From contig OX388314.1 of NCBI GenBank assembly GCA_947579605.1, positions 28,178,948-28,242,947 on the forward strand: 64,000 nucleotides of DNA, given 5' to 3'. The notes beneath the pieces were generated by a model. That model was given only the letters and a program-made list of their open reading frames with translations, had not been told where the DNA came from and did no database searches. The position numbers and the translations under genes are program-made. Below, in pieces: positions 10,804-20,064 of the stretch. Each line of letters begins with the position of its first letter. Within the stretch, counting starts at the first letter, position 1. The DNA comes from Athripsodes cinereus. Taxonomy: Eukaryota > Arthropoda > Insecta > Trichoptera > Leptoceridae.

Positions 10804-11191
10804 CTATTGCTGATTGATTTCGTATTTGGGAAAATGTCTGGGATTTTTAGAAATTAAACACTCGGAGCTTTGTAAAAACACAACCACTTTATTCGGACAT
10901 TTCTTGATAAGAGCGAGATCACTAAAACATAAATAACCTATATCTAAATTGGGCATAGATAATACTGCATAGAGCGGTTTAAATTCTACTCGCTCAGCGG
11001 TGCCAAAGTCCTGTGTTAACATCCTCCCAAAGCAGGCAATTGACAAAGAACGAAAGCACCCGCCAATCTTCTCTTAGAGCACTCCTCGACCTCGATTCAT
11101 AGTGGACTGTAAAATTTTTGTATTCAACTCGATCATGAATGCTCGAAAAGGAGACAGACTGCTTTAATGTATTAGGAGGTATCAAGAACAA
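10804..11191 (-). other. Unidentified minus-strand frames joined by a frameshift
   Basis: Two overlapping open frames (10994-11191 and 10804-11046) look like one former reading frame broken by a single indel: the first ends near FVNCLLWEDVNTGLW and the second begins with SIACFGRML from the same DNA. I do not recognise the product. From 11191 to 11630 I see only AT-rich non-coding sequence. Confidence 0.3.
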
Positions 11192-11630
11192 ATATGTATA
11201 TTAAAACCACAATTCATATCAAGAAAAAATATGTACCCATAAATTATTTGTTTTTATCATAAATCCCCAATTACAAATAATTAAATTATTTTACATAATA
11301 TTTTAAGTTTTTTTTTTTATATTTAACATCTATCTATGTAACTAACATTTATAGATAACAAAGGCTTTAAGGGTTTTCATATACCCACTTATATTTTAAT
11401 ACATTTTCATTTCAATGACACAAGTTCATCACTCTTATGTCATTGAATTATGTAACATTATGTAGCATGCAATTCATTTAATACTACAAAAAATTTGGGT
11501 GACAGAGATATATCAGAAAGCGATGCCCATTAACCTTGCTAATTTTATTAAATATAATCATTAAAACTAAAGTGGTCGTGCTTCCAAAATGCTCCTTTAT
11601 AGTCATTGGCAATAGACTTCAATTTCAAAA

Positions 11631-12860
11631 TCAAGGCATGTCTTCATCATCACCTCTCATTCTTTTGGATGTCGAAGGAAGATAATCATAAAAATATTTA
11701 TAATCTGCTGGGATAACACCACTGCCAATCAGTGAATCCAGATCCTTCTTTTTTTCACTAATTGGAAGCAGGCATGGAAATGCCTCTTTTAATTCAATGG
11801 CGTTCCAATTCGTAACCTGTCAACAAAAAAATATATTACTTAAGGCTGTATTGAGTTTAACATAAAAGTTGTAATTCATTATACAAGCTATTATTTATAC
11901 CTGTGCATTCCTCTTCTGATTTACATCTATTTCGATGAACTCATCATCAATTAAATTGTACTTATAAAGAATTTTATGGAGTTTTTCTTTGGAAAAACAC
12001 AGCCACTTAATTAACAACCAACTAACATTGTCACCCTTTGTATTTTTAGTTGTATTGTGTACTGCTGCGTTAGTCAAGTCTTTGAGATTATAAAAATTGT
12101 TGTGATGCAGTACTTGTACGTTGTATGGCTTTGGATTAATACCTGCCGTGCTGATAAGCAGAGCCCATTCTCTTGTTGTGTATATTTTTTTATGCTTCCT
12201 GGCCCTCTCAATTGTTGAATGCATTGCATCCACTTTTAAATAGGAATGGCCGGATTCCATAAATTTTAAATCTGTAGATTGTCCAGCTTATTTATAGCAT
12301 ACAACATTGCAGTTGCAACATGCTTGTTTCGATTTTGCCCACCGCACGTGTCCGAAAAAGATGCATCATGGTTGACTGTTGTGGGCAATGAAGATAGATA
12401 TTTTAGTATACATGTACCAATTTCACTGCTTCTTTTTTGACCATTGCATTCATCCCATATATAAGTAATTATAGCAAGATCCATTTTTTTATGGATATTC
12501 AAAAATGGTAAAATTATAAGCATCCAGCTTTCTTTTATAATATATCCCTGAATCTCCAGGATACGGCATGGTTAACATATTTTGTAGGTCAAATGTTATG
12601 GTTTTGAAAGATGAGTCCGCAATTGATCTATTTATGTTATCTTTCATTTTCATAGAATCGCGTTCTCTCATTTTATGCTGTTTCGATACTGTCTTTTGGT
12701 TTTTAGCATCAGGACGCCGACGAGCAACTGGGGCTCTTATTATTAAAGATTCAATATATTGCTTTTGTCTATCCGAATCACTTAGCCATCAGTAGGAGTC
12801 AATTTGATCAAACCAATTTCGGATGTCCGATTCATTCACACAAGAACTGTGTGACCGCTT
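11631..12860 (-). pseudogene. Multicopy insect TE-type protein with SDTCGGQNRN motif, C-terminal part
   Basis: Former gene read downward from about 12860: PVARRRPDAKNQKT, then FDLQNMLTMPYPG, then IITYIWDECNGQKRSSEI, then the hallmark FSDTCGGQNRNKH, then ESGHSYLKVDAMHSTIER and a C-terminal tail. A clean intron (GT at 11900, AG at 11817, phase 0) joins the exon ending at 11901 to a last exon 11816-11631 that ends in RMRGDDEDMP and a stop. Indels near 12500 and 12270 and several stops break it. The D...D/E spacing around TCGGQ and the H-x-Y-x-x-x-D motif suggest an RNase H-like (DDE) fold, known as the DUF7869-type family; that fold is an inference. A fragment of the N-terminal half of this family is at 649-1067. 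Confidence 0.7.
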
Positions 12861-13568
12861 CACTAGTTATTGTTTGAGTTTTTGCAGTTTATGCACTTGG
12901 GTGTTTTGTCCTTGTTGCAGGTTTTAAAACTGTGGTCGCCTCCACAATGGAAACAACATTTTATATCCCTTGTGCATTTTACGGATGTGTGTCCGAATCA
13001 AATGCAGCAATAGCATTGTACAATAGGGTTGGCATTGCTAATTTTGATTCCTTGGAAACCAATGTAAACTTTTTAAATGAATTCGCTCATTGTCTTTTGT
13101 TCTAATAACTCTTCTAATTTTAGGGTTGGCATTGCTAATTTTGATTCCTTGGAAACCAATGTAAACTTTTTAAATGAATTCGCTCATTGTCTTTTGTTCT
13201 AATAACTCTTCTAATTTTAGGGTTGGCATTGCTAATTTTGATTCTTTGGAAACCAATGTAAACTTTTTAAATGAATTCGCTCATTGTCTTTTGTTCTAAT
13301 AACTCTTCTAATTTTAGGGTTGGCATTGCTAATTTTGATTCTTTGGAAACCAATGTAAACTTTTTAAATGAATTCGCTCATTGTCTTTTGTTCTAATAAC
13401 TCTTCTAATTTTGAGTTCATCATTTTTCCCTTCTAATAGTGAGTTGATATCGGAGTTTTGTGCCATTAAATTTTGTTGTAGGTGTTCGGGATTATAATCT
13501 GCTGTGATTTTTTTAAATATTAAACAAAGTTTCTTTTTCTTTATTATCTTTGCTTCACATCCTTGCAA
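12861..13568 (-). pseudogene. LINE ORF1 (gag-like) remnant with zinc knuckles
   Basis: Minus-strand gag-type remnant. Its start region (13568 down) is open for 79 codons and carries DINSLLEGKNDELKIRRV. After the internal duplications, three Cys/His knuckles follow: C-Y-C-C...FGHTSVKC, CCFHCGGDHSFKTC and C-I-N-C. The frame ends near 12862. This C-x2-C-x4-H-x4-C array is typical of ORF1 in Jockey- or I-like LINEs. The 97-bp tandem duplication at 13026-13413 destroys the frame because 97 is not a multiple of three. Confidence 0.65.
13026..13413. repeat. 97-bp tandem repeat, four copies, inside LINE ORF1
   Basis: Units start at 13026, 13123, 13220 and 13317, each with GGGTTGGCATTGCTAATTTT. Units differ at only one or two positions. 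The unit equals a segment of the gag-like gene, so this is a local duplication after insertion rather than a separate satellite. Confidence 0.9.
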
Positions 13569-13667
13569 TGATATTGGGGTGTCGTTTCAAAAAAGCCCGT
13601 TACCAACCTCGTCTATTGTTAGTGAAAGGGTTAGGTGGAGGATTTACAATCAAAAAATTCTGCACAC

Positions 13668-14047
13668 TTTTTTTTTTTTTTTTTCATGATTCATAGGATT
13701 TTCTAAATTTTACACATACTGGAGATCTCCACCTGCCGTTTTTACAATGTACTCCCCAATTGTCCTAGGTCTTATCTGACCGGGTTTTCGCCATCTTGTC
13801 ATTATGAACTCGTCAATTTCTTCCGGGAGCTGACCTCCCCCTATGTCCTCCACATACTGAAACCAGTCTAAAACAGAGTCAGATGTTGGTAACCCTCCAA
13901 GATCCTCTAAAGCTAGAGCCTCCTTTTGGGCGGTCATCAAGTCATATTCATTTTTCTTCGAAAGAGGAATTAAAATAGAATGTAGTTTGATCACTTTTAG
14001 GTGTGCAAATGCCATTAATTTTGCGTTAGTTAATATAGCCGAACTAA
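13668..14047 (-). pseudogene. Endogenous rhabdovirus-like nucleoprotein, C-terminal fragment with A-tail
   Basis: Minus-strand EVE covering about the last 110 residues of a rhabdovirus-like nucleoprotein, with stop codon at 13712-13710. It is about 80% identical in protein to the end of the intact copy at 20085 (20 differences in 101 residues by my count) and shares the terminal GGDLQYV. A 25-nt 3' untranslated stretch ending CATG is followed by a run of 17 A (T13668-T13684 on plus). That is what a reverse-transcribed polyadenylated viral mRNA would leave, and TG followed by A matches the style of rhabdovirus gene-end signals. The upstream end is cut at about 14047, where pogo-like sequence begins. 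No stop falls inside the fragment. Confidence 0.85.
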
Positions 14048-14049
14048 CT

Positions 14050-14190
14050 TCGACATGTCATCATCATCTATCCATTGAACACTATCTTCCTCCTCTTTTT
14101 TTGACAAATATGGATCAGGGCCAAAATTAGACTTAACATCTGGATGTTTTATTTTGTGTTGCAATGTAGCTCTGGGAACTCCATATTTTT
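14050..14190 (-). mobile_element. pogo-like Psq helix-turn-helix fragment
   Basis: Minus strand reads KYGVPRATLQHKIK, then GPDPYLSKKEEE and VQWI. This is the end of a Psq DNA-binding domain followed by the linker usual in pogo/Tigger transposases. It differs from the element at 9918-10680. It is wedged between two nucleoprotein EVE fragments. Confidence 0.6.
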
Positions 14191-14219
14191 TAATTTAGAT
14201 AATATATATTTAAATAAAA

Positions 14220-14330
14220 AACACTGTTTACTTTCATTTAAAATTGTTATAATATTAAAAGCTTTTCGGACATACGTCCATCTTCAGTAATAATTACTTA
14301 TAACTTATATTTTTTACTACTTATATTTTT
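14220..14330. other. Non-coding stretch between EVE fragments
   Basis: AT-rich sequence containing CTTTTCGGACATACGTCC on plus, of a type often seen at PLE or LINE ends. Nothing further can be assigned. Confidence 0.3.
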
Positions 14331-14339
14331 TAGATATGT

Positions 14340-14738
14340 TCCTAGTAGAAGCTCCACGCTGTATCTCATTTAAAGCCGAAATGAATCTAGCGTTTTTTTG
14401 ATCTCTGAATGTGGGGATGCACCAACTCCATGAATGAGAAGATGTGTGTTCAGGTTGGCGGACGCACTGTAGGGAGAGTACGAGGTCCTATAGGTATGGT
14501 AAATAAGAGTGTTCCGATGTAATCTCCTCTGTGTTCCGCGTAATAGGAACAATCTCGGCAGCCATCTCGTTTAGGTACACCCAATCGAAGAACTCTATTA
14601 TTGAAATTCCCACAAGTTTTGTGAAGAATCATATAGTCACTAACACGGCGCAGTCTTTGTATCTGGAGCCCGGAGTGCATATTCTGATGTTACACAATTG
14701 ATGGTCTTTGAATTTATTAAAGTACATGTTAATACCCG
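14340..14738 (-). pseudogene. Endogenous rhabdovirus-like nucleoprotein, central fragment (divergent lineage)
   Basis: Minus-strand EVE covering the middle of a nucleoprotein. It shares CT.GSRYKDC with the intact copy at 20085, then the block IIEFFDW..., then HSYLPYL, then a C-terminal segment with DQKNARF. The spacing of these blocks agrees with rhabdovirus N proteins, but outside them identity to the 20085 copy is low, so this comes from a different virus lineage. At least two in-frame stops are present. It abuts the LINE tail at 14740. No A-tail is seen because the 3' part is lost. Confidence 0.72.
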
Positions 14739-14739
14739 C

Positions 14740-15145
14740 TATTTATTTATTTTATTTTATTTTGTTTAATGAAGTCATAAAAATAACACACATTTTTATA
14801 ACTTAAAAACTAGGTTTAAGTGATACATCCACTAATTATTTACAAATTAAACTAAACATACTCACACTATACTAAATATACATACTACGATAATAATCAC
14901 ATCAACATTACAATATATCATGAGAATCTCTCTTTAACATACCGCACACACAGTCTCCTAAAAGATGAAACGTTTACATCCCCCCCTGATTCGGCCAGGA
15001 ATTTCATTAAACAGCCTCATGCCTTTAAACAGGAGACTGTTCCCTTTGCTGCCAGTGGCTATGATCTTGCGATAGTTAACATCTAAGCTCCAGGTACTGT
15101 ACGTCTTATCGGCTGTACTTATCTGTCCAATAAAGGCCATCTCTA
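14740..15145 (-). mobile_element. LINE 3' end (CR1/Jockey-type RT C-terminus)
   Basis: Minus strand reads MAFIGQISTADKTYSTWSL, then SLLFKGMRLFNEIPGRIR. The latter is the '.L.Y.G...+N.LP..I+' C-terminal box of CR1/Jockey reverse transcriptases. About 210 bp of 3' UTR with ATAAA repeats follows to 14740. It interrupts the PLE endonuclease directly after YIGQT. Confidence 0.6.
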
Positions 15146-15469
15146 GGCTTATTATTCTGTTTGTCCTATATATCTGGCTTTACAGTCATTACACCAGATG
15201 CAATATATTCCACTCTCATCCAACTTATTCCTCTTGTCTTTATTGTTAAAAATTAATTTATTAATATTGTTGGTAGTGTAAAAAGCACAACGATAATCAC
15301 GTTTTAAGACATTATTTGCAATACTTGTAGAAATACTACCGATATACACTAATTTTCTCCACGGTTTATCGCATGAGTTAGTGGAAATTGGATATACCTA
15401 TATATTTATTGAACATTAATTTCTTTTTTTTCTTGTTTAAAATATTCATAACTACTTTTTCATCATAAC

Positions 15470-16280
15470 CGTTAACTATAGCATGTATTGCAGCACTTTA
15501 CTCAATTTAGAAGAATTGGTGGATGACGTCCAATCCTTGTTTTTCTTATTAATTATATCGGACAACATTAGATATGGTATTAACAAACCACATAGAATTT
15601 CATTCACTGCATCACAGTGTGGTACGATTGATGCAGTGCAGTGGTGTAAACAGGTTCTCGGAATTTCTTGTTCCTTCAGACCTACTCTGTTGGCAATCAT
15701 CCCATAAGTAATGGGTGAGTTAAATTGGGCAACAGACATGATGTGGATGGCCACATCCGGGAAACATGCTATCACTCTAGGGATGGTGATAGCATCCCTA
15801 TCCCCTGCTACTCTGTCTTTAAGGCCCAATTAGTTCTTACACTTTATCAAACGGTGTTTGATATACCGTTTGATATCAGATTCTTTTGTGGACTGAATAA
15901 TCCTACTTATATTTGCACCTCGTGTTAGTCCGGTGCATACCAGAACAATAATATCTTTAAAGGTTAAACTCTCATGAGTAACCAGTTGTCCTCTAAGTTG
16001 TCTTGGGTCGAAACCATCATATGCCAGTGCCTATACCTATAGTAATAATATCCAAGTATTCACTGCTTAATGCTTTAGATATAGAGTCCCAAAACTCCAT
16101 GATATTATCAATGCTGAGAACACTCTTATTGAGCTCCTCTGTCTCCGGATTGTGTCCTGTTGATGTTCGTCTACCTCTATTCGCCATTATGTACGATTTT
16201 AAAAGCTTTTATAGTAAATGTAATTATATTATATTTTGTGACCCGTCTTTGTGTGTGACTTGTTCTCGTTAACTATAGCA
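15470..16280. repeat. 14-bp target-site duplication flanking the viral insert
   Basis: CGTTAACTATAGCA occurs at 15470-15483 and at 16267-16280. Deleting one copy and the 783-bp insert restores a continuous PLE linker reading through IIKQLAIVNGYDE. This dates the viral insertion after the PLE and implies LINE-type, target-primed integration. Confidence 0.9.
15484..16266 (-). pseudogene. Endogenous phenuivirus-like (phlebovirus/tenuivirus) nucleoprotein, near full length
   Basis: Minus-strand EVE. The start codon is at 16187-16185 and about 234 codons follow to the insert edge at 15484; phenuivirus nucleoproteins are of similar length. Recognisable blocks are GFDPRQLRGQLVTHE, then VCTGLTRGANISRI, then AITIPRVIACFPDV, in family order. 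A frameshift near 16010 and a stop near 15830 break it into three readable parts. The 5' leader before the ATG is about 66 nt and starts at 16254 with ACACAAAGAC, the conserved terminal sequence of phlebovirus and tenuivirus segments. Twelve extra bases (AGAACAAGTCAC) separate that motif from the TSD. There is no A-tail at 15484, in keeping with non-polyadenylated phenuivirus mRNA. In viruses this protein coats genomic RNA; here it is a fossil. Confidence 0.85.
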
Positions 16281-16881
16281 AGCTGTTTGATAATATTTAA
16301 TTCTTTATTGAATTCTTCCTTATCTAAGGGTATATTCAATAACCTATGAATCATTGAATGGAAAGCAGCCATTTTTTGTGATATTGGGTGACAAGAAGAG
16401 GCATGGATGAGCGTGTCTGTATATTATGGTTTTCTATAAATGCTTAACTTAAATCTAGAATTTACAATGGATAAACTTAAGTCTAAGAAATTTAATGTGT
16501 TATTTTTTTCCAATTCTATTGTAAACTGAATGTTGTCATCAAAACCATTTAGCAAATTTAAAAACATATCTAATTGTCTACTACTACCAGTCCACACACA
16601 TAGAATATCATCAACATATCTTAACATATTTAAAAACATAATTTAGTAAATGGTTATTAGAGTTGAAAAGATTATTTTCAAACTCATCCATATATAATTC
16701 ACTCAAAAGTGGAGATAGCTGATTGCCCATGGGCAAAGAATTATGAATTTTATAAAATTCATTATTAAACTGGAAATAATTTTGGTTCATACAAATTTGT
16801 GTTAAATCAACAGTTTTTTTAATAATATCATGTGGCAGATTGGATAGAGCTAATTTATTTTTGAGTATATACTTATCTGAA

Positions 16882-17017
16882 AGAAAGGGTGTGAGGAAAA
16901 CTGTATGAATGTGGAGGAAGCGAAGGAAGTGTGTAAAGATAGATCTGTTTGGCGTTCCGTTCTCTCTGCCTACCCCGCTTGGGACACGGCGTGAGGGTAT
17001 AGATAGATAGATAGATA
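16882..17017 (+). mobile_element. 3' end of a LINE (MNVEEAKEVCKDRSVW family) inside the PLE
   Basis: Plus strand reads MNVEEAKEVCKDRSVWRS and then SAYPAWDTA plus a stop. This is the extreme C-terminus of a LINE reverse transcriptase, followed by GGGTATAG and a (GATA)n tail at 16998-17017. It interrupts PLE coding sequence. Related 3' ends lie at 28200-28755, 40690-41035, 50195-50510 and 60085-60480. It is the one clear plus-strand element in the first 23 kb. Confidence 0.75.
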
Positions 17018-17727
17018 TTAATAACACCATTTACTGGTATGTTGGTAAATAATTTTTTTACATCAAAGGAAACTAGAATGGAATTAGGTGGTAATGTCAT
17101 GTCTTTAAGTGTGTTACACAGATCAATTGAATTTTTGACAGAATATTTGGGTGTGAATTAGGAAAGTTTTACTGGCTGGGGCATTAATATATGACACTAC
17201 AGGACGGGCAGGATGTTCTTCTTTATGCAACTTTATGAGGCCATAAAGTCTAGGTGCTAATGGATTCTGTATGCTTAGATTCTTCTTTTCATCTTTATTG
17301 AAATTGTTTTTATTCAGATGTTCACTGATGGTCTTCTGATACTTAAGCGTTGGGTCTTTTCCTAATTTCACACATTTATCATTAATAATAACATCGCTTA
17401 ATTTTTGGTCATAAGATTGTTTGTCTAAAGCAATAACTGAAGATCCCTTATCTGCTTTTGTTAAAATTATATTATTCGTTTCACATTGATGTTTAGTCTC
17501 ACAAATTTGTCGTTGCAAATTCTCATACATCGATGATATTTGCCCCTTAAAATGATGTTCAACAAAAACAAACTTTGCATTTGTGTATAAAAATAAATCT
17601 ACATTGTTTCTAAGCTTGTTTTTCAAAAAGGTTCTAGTATCTATATTATCTCTTTTAATCACTGATAGCTTAGGATGTTCAGTTATATATCCATGGAAGT
17701 TACATAAAATTGTAGGTTTCAAGTAGG

Positions 17728-17850
17728 GAATGCAATCTCGACTCGAGATTGACGAATCGAGATCTCGTCTCAAAATTTGAAGTCGAGATTGAGTCATTCG
17801 AGATCTCGTCAAATAATTCGAGGAGATTTCACGAGATCTCGATTTAATCG
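17728..17850. repeat. Cluster of CGAGATCTCG palindromes
   Basis: The 10-bp palindrome CGAGATCTCG occurs at 17758-17767, 17799-17808 and 17832-17841, with further TCGAGATT and GAGATT words between. It begins exactly where PLE coding similarity ends. It may be a subterminal transposon repeat or a binding-site array. Confidence 0.6.
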
Positions 17851-18044
17851 AGATTAGACTACTTTATAAAAATACCTGATTATTTGTTCAAAAAATGTTA
17901 AATTGAATAAAAAAAACTACATACCCATGTGACTTGCGACGGACTTTTGCATATACTTTTATTATTGCGCTCTCATGCGCTCTTTTACTTTGTACCTCTC
18001 ATGGTACAAGGTAAAATAATCAATTATTAAAATCTTCAAAAAAA

Positions 18045-18135
18045 AATAATTTTAGCTCAGTCGGTAGAGATTTCAAAAAAACAAAGAATATTGGAAAGAA
18101 CAATTGACTACATAATAAATGCTCAGGGTCGAATG
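18045..18135 (+). repeat. Decayed tRNA-like (SINE-type) promoter sequence
   Basis: TAGCTCAGTCGG matches the pol III A box exactly. About 70 bp later GGGTCGAATGG matches 8 of 11 positions of the B box. The intervening sequence cannot fold as a tRNA, so this is at best an old tRNA-derived SINE head. From 18135 to 18600 I see only AT-rich sequence. Confidence 0.35.
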
Positions 18136-18617
18136 GGTTAACCCAGATTCTATCACAAAGACTTCAAGACTTTTTCTCTTAATAAATTCAACAATGCATA
18201 TCTCTTGTAAATCAACAATGCCTTCCAACAATCCTTAATAAGAAGGAAAGATTCAGAAACAAAATAAAATTTCTATTTTATTATTTTCTTTTCATTTTTA
18301 TTCCAAACTCTAGTATAACGCCGACACCTTTGGTCTGGTCAATGAATTTACATACATTTTATAAATGCTTTCTCGATAATAAAATATTAAGAGATTAAAA
18401 CCTAGTTAATCATTTGCTATGTGGCAATCCAACTAATCCTTAGATTAAAACTTTAAAATTAAATAATGATTGTGGCACATCATCTTTAACTCCTACCGTT
18501 TCTTTTAGAAACGACCTATATCATAAAGTTATAAAACTCTGTTTGATTATAAAAAAAATACATTAACTTTAGAACAAATATATAACATTAAGAATGAATG
18601 AGAACAACCTGATTATG

Positions 18618-18915
18618 TTATCCTCCTTCGAATTTCATATCACTTCCCGTGTCCCGAAATTTAAGATTCTTTCCTGGTAGGTACATAAGGAATCTATCCT
18701 GATATTTAAGGTTTATCCTAGCATTCAAGGTTATATTCCGATACAGAAGTTCTATTCTTGTACAAAATATTCTATCCTGATGCACGAGATTTATTCTGGT
18801 ATAAGAGGAAGTTATCATCCTGATAATTGAAAGAAATTAATTTTCCTGGTAACTGAAGGATTTATTTTCTTGGTAATTGAAGAATTTATTCTGATACCAA
18901 AGGCCGTACATCCTT
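18618..18915. repeat. Degenerate short tandem repeat, about 26 bp
   Basis: Repeated variants of 'TTTATTCTGGTA...GA' recur through the stretch. On the minus strand they give a periodic frame (TRINLVHQDR, ARINLKYQDR). Units are strongly diverged. No gene is implied. Confidence 0.45.
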
Positions 18916-19146
18916 TAACATTAAAGGACAACGTATATTAATATTTATCCAAAATATATTTCGGTTTAATTTATCAAACAACGAAATTTCTTTCATCGAA
19001 AATATAATTGTAATAATTTTGACTCACCATATTTTTGATGACGGCCTGAATTACACTGATTTTAATAAATTATTACAATTAAACTGTCAATCGACAAATA
19101 GAACAAATTTCCAAAACTATTTTATAAATTAATCAACCATTTTAAA

Positions 19147-19530
19147 ATGGGAAGGTTTCTTTTCAACCTTATAATTCACTATTACATTTTGCGATGCGCA
19201 AATTTGGAGAGTCGAATACAAAAGAGAATGCGCTCTGCCTTCGACCGCCAATATAGAGAAATCCTCCCACCACGCATGCGCGGCGTCACGTTATCAATCT
19301 CTAGTCTTGCCAAAGAACAAAATCATTACTCTATAGTGATACTAAAAATATCACTACAGACTGTTATAATTTTTGTAAATGAAACAATAATAATTGAGCA
19401 TAAATTTAAAAAATCAACTTTTATTAAAGAAAAGGTAAGTGTTGAGTCTCATAAAGTAATTTCTTTTCCGGTTTATATCTCCGATGCTCCAAAAGCTGTT
19501 AAACTTAGTCTGGCATTGAGTCTCTGTTAA
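19147..19530 (+). other. Unassigned 127-codon plus-strand frame
   Basis: An open frame starting MGRFLFNLIIHYYIL, with a hydrophobic start and a Lys-rich middle, and no recognised domain. A possible donor (GAAAAG|GTAAGT) falls inside it. Sequence from 19530 to 20060 contains a CATCATCAGG-type motif near 19770, as seen near PLE and LINE ends, and G/T-rich sequence. I would not call this a gene without transcripts. Confidence 0.2.
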
Positions 19531-20064
19531 ATTTTCTACACAATTTAGTTGAGATTTTTGCGAACAAGGTGGTCCCACCTTTTTAGCGGCCATGATGTTT
19601 TTAGTATTTCTACTCGTACTCTTGGGTCATGTTTTTAATTCTTTTGCTAATATTTTTCTACCATTTTTCTGCCTATCGTTTCCTCTTCTTTATTGATAGA
19701 GGGTTTGTTCTCTTATCACTGCTCGTCGAAGTTTTTGTTCGCAAGCTTTCGGAATCGTTGGAGATTCCATCATCAGGTAATGGGTCTATGTCTTCACCCA
19801 TCAAGGAGTTGGCGTTTACCAACTAAATGTTGAGGGTGAGAGGGTGTGTTTGTGTTGGTGGGGAGTGGTAGGGGGTGAGGTGAAGTGGCTGATATGTTAG
19901 GAGGCGGTGCTATATGTGTACGAGTCTTCCGTGTGTTTGTATGTAGGAATATTAGAAGGCGGTGCTATTGTATTTGATTGTATTCTTTGTATGTGTGTAT
20001 TGAATCTCATTGCGGAGTTGTCATTTTTTACAGCACTGTCACCCTGTGTTGCGACGTAGTCTAA

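Larger units (their letters stand above)
15146..17727 (-). mobile_element. Penelope-like element (RT plus GIY-YIG endonuclease), split by insertions
   Basis: From 17727 downward: ILTKADKGSSVIALDK, then APRLYGLIKLHK (N-terminal PLE boxes); PPNSILVSFDVKKLFTNIPV (RT A box); HNSLPMGNQLSPLLSELYM (RT B box); LRYVDDILCVW (catalytic YVDD); and FLDLSLSI...IYRKP. After the linker ending in IIKQLAIVNGYDE comes a GIY-YIG endonuclease start, SGIYCIWCNDCKARYIGQT, at about 15150-15215. Three insertions break it: a LINE 3' fragment at 16882-17017, the viral EVE at 15484-16266, and the LINE at 14740-15145, which removes the rest of the endonuclease. RT plus GIY-YIG is diagnostic of endonuclease-positive Penelope elements. 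The catalytic residues are intact but the reading frame is not. Confidence 0.88.

Noticed and set aside
14340..14690. One minus-strand frame reads like a LINE RT C-terminus (RRVSDYMILHK..., VPKRD)
   Set aside because: The neighbouring minus frame gives GSRYKDC, EFFDW and HSYLPYL in rhabdovirus nucleoprotein order, and 32 of 38 bases match the intact copy at 20714-20755. The EVE reading explains more of the sequence.
18045..18135. tRNA gene with perfect A box
   Set aside because: The B box is imperfect and no cloverleaf can be drawn; kept only as a possible SINE relic.
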